Below, piece after piece: positions 1-3,993 of a stretch of DNA of 5,429 nt. The number at the start of each line of letters is the position of its first letter. The first letter of the stretch is position 1. The notes beneath the pieces are model-generated. The model saw only the letters and a list, made by a program, of their open reading frames with translations, made no database searches and was not told the origin of the DNA. The DNA comes from Acidimicrobiales bacterium (lineage in GTDB: Bacteria > Actinomycetota > Acidimicrobiia > Acidimicrobiales > Poriferisodaliceae), in NCBI GenBank assembly GCA_020631315.1, contig JAHDHM010000264.1, forward strand, positions 1 to 5,429. The letters are read 5' to 3'. A program made the position numbers and the translations under genes.

Positions 1-260
1 TGTGGGACGCCATCGACGAGCGCGGCTACACCGACGATCTGCTCAAGCGGTTCAACCGGCTCCAGCTGATCCCGAAGATCTCGCCGGAGAAGCTCGCTGC
101 CAAGACGGTCGCCGCAGTTGCCGCCGATCGGCGCCACGTGCGGTACCCGAAGCGGTTGCTCGCGAACTTCTGGTTGTACGAGGCGCCGCGTCGCCTGAGC
201 GAGTCGCTCGCGGCCGGCATCAAGGTCCGCCCGCCGGTCGCCCCTGAGGAGCTGAGCTAG
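1..260 (+). CDS. C-terminal part of a probable short-chain dehydrogenase/reductase (SDR)
   Basis: The first complete codon is at 3 and the TAG stop is at 258-260, giving 85 residues with no start in the window, so the gene begins further left. The peptide has a pattern common at the C-terminus of SDR-family oxidoreductases: a stretch like KISPEKLAAKTVAAVAADRR (the 'in position x, enzyme available for all products of this class' helix), followed by HVRYPKR and a final helix with APRRLSESL. The nucleotide-binding Rossmann part and the YxxxK catalytic motif lie outside the window, so the enzyme class rests on this tail alone and the substrate cannot be inferred. The gene converges on the DddP-like gene, with only 12 bases between the stop codons and no hairpin between them. 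Other alpha/beta oxidoreductases with a similar tail are possible. Confidence 0.55.
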   Translation, partial: WDAIDERGYTDDLLKRFNRLQLIPKISPEKLAAKTVAAVAADRRHVRYPKRLLANFWLYEAPRRLSESLAAGIKVRPPVAPEELS

Positions 261-272
261 ACCGTGCGGCGA

Positions 273-1619
273 TCAGACCAAGTCGAGTGAGCTGGGCGTC
301 AGGTTCTCGGGGCCGTCTTCGGTGATGAGGATCTGGTTCTCGAGCTTGACGCCCTCGCCGCCTGCCCTCGGGCCGACGTAGCTCTCGACGGTGAGCACCA
401 TGCCGAGTTCGAGGACGCCGTCGAACCCCCAGTCGTCCCACACTCGCGGGAAGTAGATCTCGGGGTACTCATCGCACTGACCGACCCCGTGGTAGAGGCA
501 CGAGTAGTGCCGGTACTCGTCGACGGGCGGCACGAAGCTGTCGAAGGTGAGCTCCCGGAACGTGCGGCCTGGCGTCATCAGCTCGGTGTTGCGTTCGATC
601 TGCTCGACGGCGATCGCATGCGTGGTGGCCTGCTCCGGCGTCGGTGTGCCGCCCCCGGCCCGGTAGGTGCGGGAGATGTCGATCATCATCCCGTACGCGC
701 CGACGAGGTCCGTGTCGTAGGCGACGAGGTCGCCGTCCTCGATGACCCGGCTCGACGCCTCCTGGAACCACGGGTTGGTCCGGGGACCGGAGGCGAGGAT
801 CTGGGTCTCGATCCACTCCCCTGCACGGCGGATGTTGCCGGCGTGCAGCATCGACCAGACCTCACGTTCGGTCATGCCGGGTGTGAGGGCGGCCCGGAGC
901 TCGTCCATCGTCGTCTGGCAGGCGTGCGCAGCGCAGCGCATGGCGGTGATCTCGTCGGGCGTCTTGATGGCCCGGGCCAGCTCCATGAGTGCCTGGCCGG
1001 ACTCGACGGTGAACCCTGCGGTCTCGAAGTCCTTGTAGGCCCAGTACGAGGTCTGGTCGATCGCGACCTTGGCGCCGGGGCCACAGTCGTGTGTCATGAC
1101 CTCGATCAGTTCGGCGGCGAACCGGTGGGCGATCTCCTCCTGGCGCGGTCCGCCGAGGAAGTAGGTGTGGCCGACGGCCGGACGCACCTCGGTGATGAGG
1201 TCGTTGTGGCCCGACAGGAACTCGCTGCCGAAGTAGTCCCACACGATGAGGCGTTCCGCGCTGACCCAGGCGTAGCGGGCGCCGTTGTGCATCACCCAGA
1301 TCTGCATGTTGGTCGTGTCCGACACGTACCGGATGTTCATCGGGTCCATGACGAGCACGCCGCCGACGTCGCTCAGCTCCAGCTGGCGTCGGACTCGTTC
1401 GAGGCGGTCGGCCCGCATCCTGTCGAGGTTCGGGAGCTCCAGGCCGGCGGCTGCCCACTCGGAGATGCACGGCTCGCCCGGCCCGATGTTCAGGTGATGC
1501 AGGTACGTCGCTGCGGCGTCCCACTCGTTGCTGCCGTCGGCGTGCGCTTTGGCCGCACGTGACATCGAGAACGACTGCGTGGCGGACTGGTGGAGGGAGT
1601 CAGCGATCTTGCCGGCCAT
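273..1619 (-). CDS. dddP: DddP-like DMSP lyase, M24 (creatinase/aminopeptidase P) fold
   Basis: This 448-residue protein has the two-part M24 layout: a creatinase-type N-terminal domain (about 55-220, with DPMNIRYVSDTTNMQIW) and a pita-bread metal domain (about 225-440). Visible metal ligands are D302, D304, D314, H377, E412 and E427. Compared with DddP of Ruegeria lacuscaerulensis, as I recall it (D295, D297, D307, H371, E406, E421), the offset is a constant +7 then +6. The same offset puts D383 and Y372 on the catalytic Asp377 and Tyr366. Family-like blocks include WAAAGLELPNLDRMR, AMRCAAHAC, GEWIETQILASGPRTNPWF and YSCLYHGVGQCDEYP. DddP cleaves dimethylsulfoniopropionate to DMS and acrylate in the cytoplasm using a dinuclear metal site. 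DddP is best known from roseobacters, so an actinobacterial copy is notable. No Shine-Dalgarno precedes the ATG, but a -10-like box lies exactly where a leaderless transcript would need it. An internal ATG (codon 19) is an alternative start. A plain Xaa-Pro peptidase is less likely because of the extra Asp at 302 and the DddP-specific blocks. Confidence 0.8.
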   Translation of the reverse strand: MAGKIADSLHQSATQSFSMSRAAKAHADGSNEWDAAATYLHHLNIGPGEPCISEWAAAGLELPNLDRMRADRLERVRRQLELSDVGGVLVMDPMNIRYVSDTTNMQIWVMHNGARYAWVSAERLIVWDYFGSEFLSGHNDLITEVRPAVGHTYFLGGPRQEEIAHRFAAELIEVMTHDCGPGAKVAIDQTSYWAYKDFETAGFTVESGQALMELARAIKTPDEITAMRCAAHACQTTMDELRAALTPGMTEREVWSMLHAGNIRRAGEWIETQILASGPRTNPWFQEASSRVIEDGDLVAYDTDLVGAYGMMIDISRTYRAGGGTPTPEQATTHAIAVEQIERNTELMTPGRTFRELTFDSFVPPVDEYRHYSCLYHGVGQCDEYPEIYFPRVWDDWGFDGVLELGMVLTVESYVGPRAGGEGVKLENQILITEDGPENLTPSSLDLV

Positions 1620-1625
1620 GTGACG

Positions 1626-1655
1626 ATTGTCCCGAATCGGCGTGGTGTTCGTCGA
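1626..1655 (-). promoter_or_regulatory. Candidate leaderless promoter of the dddP-like gene
   Basis: On the - strand, GACAAT (1631-1626, four of six matches to TATAAT) is followed by six bases and then the ATG at 1619. The last T is therefore at -7 if transcription starts on the A of the ATG. A TCGACG element (1655-1650, four of six matches to TTGACA) lies 18 bases upstream. No Shine-Dalgarno is seen before the ATG, which fits a leaderless mRNA, common in actinobacteria. Both elements are weak and the assignment is inference. Confidence 0.35.
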
Positions 1656-1661
1656 GTCGCG

Positions 1662-1693
1662 ACAGGGCCCCGAGCCGAAGCCCGGGGCCCTGT
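1662..1693 (-). terminator. Strong hairpin between sodN and the dddP-like gene, probable sodN terminator
   Basis: A perfect 11-bp inverted repeat (ACAGGGCCCCG at 1662-1672 and its complement at 1683-1693) encloses a 10-base loop. It begins 26 bases past the sodN stop on the - strand and ends just before the candidate dddP promoter. No U-run follows in the sodN direction, which is common for high-G+C actinobacterial terminators. The position suggests it separates sodN transcription from the dddP-like gene. It could also act as an mRNA-stabilising 3' structure. Confidence 0.6.
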
Positions 1694-1719
1694 GTGCGTT
1701 CGGTGGGATCCGGAGAGGA

Positions 1720-2142
1720 TCAGGCCGGCGGGTAGACGCCCATGCCCTGGGCCTTCTCGGTGGCCCAGAAGATCACGCTGATCTCGTCGATGAGCTCGAG
1801 GAGGTCGCGGCCGAGCTGCGGGTCCATCGACTTCTTGGCCTCGCCGGCGGTGCGGATGGCACGCCAGAACAGGTCGTGGATCTGCGGGAACTCCTCGATG
1901 TGGGCGGGGGTGAAGAAGTCGGCCCACAGGACCATGAGGTGGTGCTTGACCTGCTCGGCGAGCTCCTCCTTGACGGAGATGCAGCGGGCACGGAAGACCT
2001 CGTCGTCGGATCCGTGGTACTTCTCGGCGGTCTTCAGGACCGACATGGCGTCGATCTTGGCCTGTGCCGGGTCGTAGACGCCGCAGAACAGGTCGCAGTG
2101 AGCGTGGGCGACGGTGGCATCGGTGAAGAGCTGCTTCAGCAC
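1720..2142 (-). CDS. sodN: Nickel superoxide dismutase precursor (SodN)
   Basis: This 140-residue precursor belongs to the Ni-SOD family, which disproportionates superoxide to O2 and H2O2 as a hexamer of four-helix bundles. A 14-residue propeptide (MLKQLFTDATVAHA) precedes the hook HCDLFCGVYDP, the same propeptide length as in Streptomyces. After cleavage, His1, Cys2 and Cys6 (precursor H15, C16, C20) would bind nickel, and Asp3 and Tyr9 are kept. Family blocks VKHHLMVLW, DFFTP and IFWATEKA follow. The hook is odd: the usual Pro5 is Phe (codon TTC), and by alignment with the S. coelicolor protein from memory Glu17 is Asp and Arg47 is Leu. There is an extra Cys at mature position 40 and a short C-terminal tail (QGMGVYPPA). 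The GTG start is supported by GAAGGAG six bases upstream and by the propeptide length. The gene is divergent from sodX, its expected processing protease. Confidence 0.93.
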   Translation of the reverse strand: MLKQLFTDATVAHAHCDLFCGVYDPAQAKIDAMSVLKTAEKYHGSDDEVFRARCISVKEELAEQVKHHLMVLWADFFTPAHIEEFPQIHDLFWRAIRTAGEAKKSMDPQLGRDLLELIDEISVIFWATEKAQGMGVYPPA

Positions 2143-2148
2143 CAGGGA

Positions 2149-2155
2149 CTCCTTC
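2149..2155 (-). promoter_or_regulatory. Ribosome binding site fixing the GTG start of sodN
   Basis: GAAGGAG on the - strand lies six bases before the GTG at 2142. It is the best Shine-Dalgarno in the window and decides the start, which also yields the canonical 14-residue Ni-SOD propeptide. Confidence 0.8.
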
Positions 2156-2174
2156 GGAGGGATCGAGTTGCAGT

Positions 2175-2192
2175 GAGCGTACCGGTTCGCTC
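2175..2192. promoter_or_regulatory. Imperfect palindrome over the probable sodN -10 box (candidate operator)
   Basis: GAGCGTACCGGTTCGCTC reads the same on both strands at 16 of 18 positions, with one T/T mismatch pair and a palindromic ACCGGT core. It contains TACGCT on the - strand (2181-2176), which fits the actinobacterial -10 pattern TAnnnT and would start sodN transcription near 2169, leaving a leader of about 26 bases that includes the ribosome binding site. In Streptomyces, Ni-SOD expression responds to nickel. This palindrome does not resemble the Nur box as I recall it, so the regulator is unknown. Confidence 0.35.
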
Positions 2193-2227
2193 CCCTGAAC
2201 GTGGGAGTCCCGGAACCGGATCCCGCC

Positions 2228-2233
2228 TAACGT
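2228..2233 (+). promoter_or_regulatory. Weak candidate -10 box for sodX
   Basis: TAACGT fits TAnnnT and would start transcription about two bases before the GTG at 2242, which has no Shine-Dalgarno. An alternative reading is an ECF-type promoter, with GGAAC (2212-2216) as -35 and CGTT (2231-2234) as -10, although that 14-base spacer is short. Both readings predict an almost leaderless mRNA. Support is weak. Confidence 0.2.
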
Positions 2234-2241
2234 TCGTCGCC

Positions 2242-2634
2242 GTGTCGCTGTTCGATCATCTGGCCCGTCGAGCGGGCGTGCGCCGCATCGGTGTTCGTCG
2301 GTTCGTGGTGGCTGAGGAGTCGATGCTGCCGGCGCTCTCCCCCGGCGACGGCGTGTTCGCGCTGCCGCTGCGGCGGCCGAAGGTCGGGCAGGTCGTCGTG
2401 TTCGAGTCGCCGATCCGGCCCGACATGTGGCTCGTCAAACGGATCGTCGGTCTGGCCGGCGACGAGGTCGAGCTGGACGGTCGCGTCTGGCCGATCGACG
2501 ACGGCGAGATGCTGGTGCTCAGCGACAACCTCGAGGCCACCCGGGCCGACTCGCGGACGTTCGGTCCGGTCCCGATCGAGGGAGCCTGGCGCATGGTCGG
2601 ACGACCGGTCCGGGGTGCCCGACCCGCCTCGTAG
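2242..2634 (+). CDS. sodX: Nickel-type superoxide dismutase maturation protease (SodX), S26 signal-peptidase family
   Basis: The 130-residue product carries the S26 (LepB-like) core. The nucleophile Ser27 lies in AEESMLPALSPGD (boxed SM-P-L-GD), Lys66 in LVKRIVGLAGDEV is the general base, and LSDNLEATRADSRTFGPV near residues 93-110 matches the terminal GDN...SxDSR-G-V box. SodX enzymes remove the SodN propeptide to expose the His1 that ligates nickel. The divergent position beside sodN matches the Streptomyces arrangement and supports this over a general signal peptidase. No N-terminal membrane helix is visible. The first 20 residues are Arg-rich instead, so the enzyme looks cytosolic, as is SodN. 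The start is uncertain: GTG 2242 is chosen because it clears the intergenic region and has a -10-like box in front, but GTG at 2278 or those near 2305-2310 would still keep Ser27. The reading frame stays open far upstream, antisense to sodN, which is not meaningful. Confidence 0.85.
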   Translation: MSLFDHLARRAGVRRIGVRRFVVAEESMLPALSPGDGVFALPLRRPKVGQVVVFESPIRPDMWLVKRIVGLAGDEVELDGRVWPIDDGEMLVLSDNLEATRADSRTFGPVPIEGAWRMVGRPVRGARPAS

Positions 2635-2680
2635 CGACAACCGCAGTGCTGCCGCTCGGGGACCGACACCAGTGCGACGG

Positions 2681-3811
2681 TCAGCCCTCGGCGGGTGGCA
2701 GCAGCGCAAGGCAGTCGTTGTCGAGCACGGACTGGGTCGTGCGGTGCACTAGGGCGGTCATCAGGTCGTGCTGGCGGCCGTCGAACGCGTCCCACGACTG
2801 GTACGACGCCGTCGCGTAGAAGAGGCAGAAGGCGGTGCAGATCCGGTAGAGCCGCATCGCCTCCTCGATGCCGAAGCCTTCGACATCGGACGCCGCCAGC
2901 GTGTCGACGTAGAGCTGGACCAAGGCCTCGTCGTGGCCTCGACGAACCTCGGGTGTCAGCGTCTGGCACAGGAAGTAGGCGACGTCGAAGAGCCCGGTCG
3001 CGACGCCGAGCACCTGGAAGTCGATCAGGAACAGCCGGTCATCGGCGTCGAGGAGCATGTTGTCGCCACGGGCGTCGCCGTGGATGAGGGTCGCCGGCGC
3101 GGCCATCTCGTCCAGGAAGAACGGGATCAGCCCGGCGAAGCGATCGCCGAACTCGACCATCTCCGGAGTGAGGTTCGCCGCCTCACGCTCCTTGCAGTGG
3201 GGCCAGTTCGCCTCGAACACCGCCGGCAGGGCGAACTGGTACACGGGAGCCGACAGGGGCAGGTACACCTCGCCGAGCGACGGCAGGTCGGCATGCTCCC
3301 AGAAGAGCGCGTGGAACTCGGCGAAGGCGACCATCGCGGTCCGAGCCTGATCGAGGGTCGCGCCGGCGACCTGGTCGATCTGGTCGAGGGCGCCGAGGTC
3401 CTCCATCACGATCACGAAGTCGACCGAGTCCTCGGCCATCACGGCGCCGTAGCAGCCGGCCACGCCGAAGGGCATCTGCGCTGCGTGCTGTGTGTAGAAG
3501 GTCAGCTCGCGCAGGTACAGCCCGAGGCCCTCGGCCATCGCCCGCTGCTCCGGGGCCTCGCTGGGGAGCTTGACGATGAACGTGGGCGGACCCGCGGCGC
3601 CGTCAGCGTCGTCGGCCGTGTCGTTCGCGTAGGTCAGTGCGACGCGGAACAGCTCGCCGAGGAGGCCTGCGTCCTCGCCGAAGCTGGTCGTCTCGACGCC
3701 GGTGACGGTGCTGTCATCGGCGATGTTGCCGTTCGCCCTGAGGACATCGGTCGCCCACTCGGGCGTGATCTCCTCGGCGCTGCGAATCAGCGGAATCGGT
3801 GCGATCGTCAT
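2681..3811 (-). CDS. Phosphotransferase of the APH / ecdysteroid-kinase-like superfamily
   Basis: This 376-residue protein has the protein-kinase-like fold of the aminoglycoside and choline kinase superfamily. K81 in FIVKLPSE is the likely ATP-binding lysine and E102 in LRELTFY its partner. FVIVMEDLG (132-140) is the hinge, LIHGDARGDNMLL (242-254) is the catalytic Brenner loop with D246 and N251, and LIDFQ (262-266) carries the metal-binding D264. The RELTFY block and the C-terminal ATASYQSWDAFDGRQ stretch resemble the DUF1679/EcKinase-like branch, common in actinobacteria and rarely tied to antibiotic resistance. The substrate is presumably a small alcohol and cannot be assigned. The ATG at 3811 is chosen because AAGGGGG stands five bases upstream. 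The frame stays open to 3973, but that extension has no homology pattern. The gene converges on sodX (46 bases between stops) and may once have followed a GNAT gene on the same strand. Confidence 0.87.
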   Translation of the reverse strand: MTIAPIPLIRSAEEITPEWATDVLRANGNIADDSTVTGVETTSFGEDAGLLGELFRVALTYANDTADDADGAAGPPTFIVKLPSEAPEQRAMAEGLGLYLRELTFYTQHAAQMPFGVAGCYGAVMAEDSVDFVIVMEDLGALDQIDQVAGATLDQARTAMVAFAEFHALFWEHADLPSLGEVYLPLSAPVYQFALPAVFEANWPHCKEREAANLTPEMVEFGDRFAGLIPFFLDEMAAPATLIHGDARGDNMLLDADDRLFLIDFQVLGVATGLFDVAYFLCQTLTPEVRRGHDEALVQLYVDTLAASDVEGFGIEEAMRLYRICTAFCLFYATASYQSWDAFDGRQHDLMTALVHRTTQSVLDNDCLALLPPAEG

Positions 3812-3816
3812 CTGGT

Positions 3817-3823
3817 CCCCCTT
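3817..3823 (-). promoter_or_regulatory. Ribosome binding site of the phosphotransferase gene
   Basis: AAGGGGG on the - strand lies five bases before the ATG at 3811 and decides this start over the upstream in-frame candidates. The 56 bases beyond it (3824-3879) are G+C rich with only a short stem (CGGTC 3848-3852 with GACCG 3859-3863). No clear promoter is seen there. Confidence 0.65.
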
Positions 3824-3879
3824 CGACCGACGCTCCGTGGTGACCGGCGGTCGGCTCGGACCGTAGCGGGCGCGCCGGC

Positions 3880-3969
3880 TCAGGTCCGCGGGTCGAGCTT
3901 GATGCCCTCGTGCGACGCGACGAAGCCGAACCGGTCGTAGAACGGAAGCGCATCGGTGGCTCCAGTGTC
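3880..3969 (-). pseudogene. C-terminal remnant of a GNAT-family N-acetyltransferase
   Basis: Read on the - strand up to the TGA at 3882-3880, this stretch gives FYDRFGFVASHEGIKLDPRT preceded by TDALP. The FYxRxGF motif followed by a short strand is the typical last element of GNAT acetyltransferases, where the chain pairs with coenzyme A near the tyrosine. Only 25-30 residues are present. Upstream on the - strand the sequence runs into the promoter and coding region of the HNH gene and carries no acetyl-CoA-binding motif, so the gene is cut off. It ends 68 bases before the phosphotransferase start and may once have been its upstream operon partner. A chance match in an open G+C-rich frame is possible but unlikely over about 16 family-like residues. 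Confidence 0.6.
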
Positions 3970-3981
3970 CCACCCCGTTTG

Positions 3982-3987
3982 TACTGT
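3982..3987 (+). promoter_or_regulatory. Candidate leaderless -10 box of the HNH gene
   Basis: TACTGT matches TAnnnT and is followed by exactly six bases before the ATG at 3994, so the start codon would be the first transcribed triplet. No Shine-Dalgarno and no good -35 are visible. The box sits in a GTACTGTAC near-palindrome (3981-3989). The same spacing is seen at the dddP-like gene. Confidence 0.4.
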
Positions 3988-3993
3988 ACGAAC

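Noticed and set aside
2..247. ATG-started + strand frame overlapping the first gene
   Set aside because: Its product is a basic, Arg/Ala-rich chain. The frame ending at 260 gives a natural amphipathic protein tail instead.
489..1562. Long + strand open frame of 357 codons antisense to the dddP-like gene
   Set aside because: It is the mirror of a gene with clear M24 motifs. Its translation is rich in Arg, Val, Gly and Asp with no domain pattern, as expected in high-G+C DNA.
1627..2241. Upstream extension of the sodX reading frame
   Set aside because: It runs antisense through the whole of sodN and has no family-like residues. The S26 core is complete from about 2242.
2661..2682. 5-bp inverted repeat (GACCG/CGGTC) between sodX and the phosphotransferase as a terminator
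   Set aside because: The stem is short, the loop is 12 bases, it overlaps the phosphotransferase stop codon, and such stems are frequent by chance at this G+C content.
2768..3940. Long + strand open frame of 390 codons antisense to the phosphotransferase
   Set aside because: The opposite strand carries the HGDxxxxN and LIDF kinase motifs. This frame shows only charged low-complexity sequence.
3812..3973. 54-codon N-terminal extension of the phosphotransferase
   Set aside because: A good ribosome binding site precedes the ATG at 3811, and the extension is Arg-rich and overlaps the GNAT remnant in another frame.
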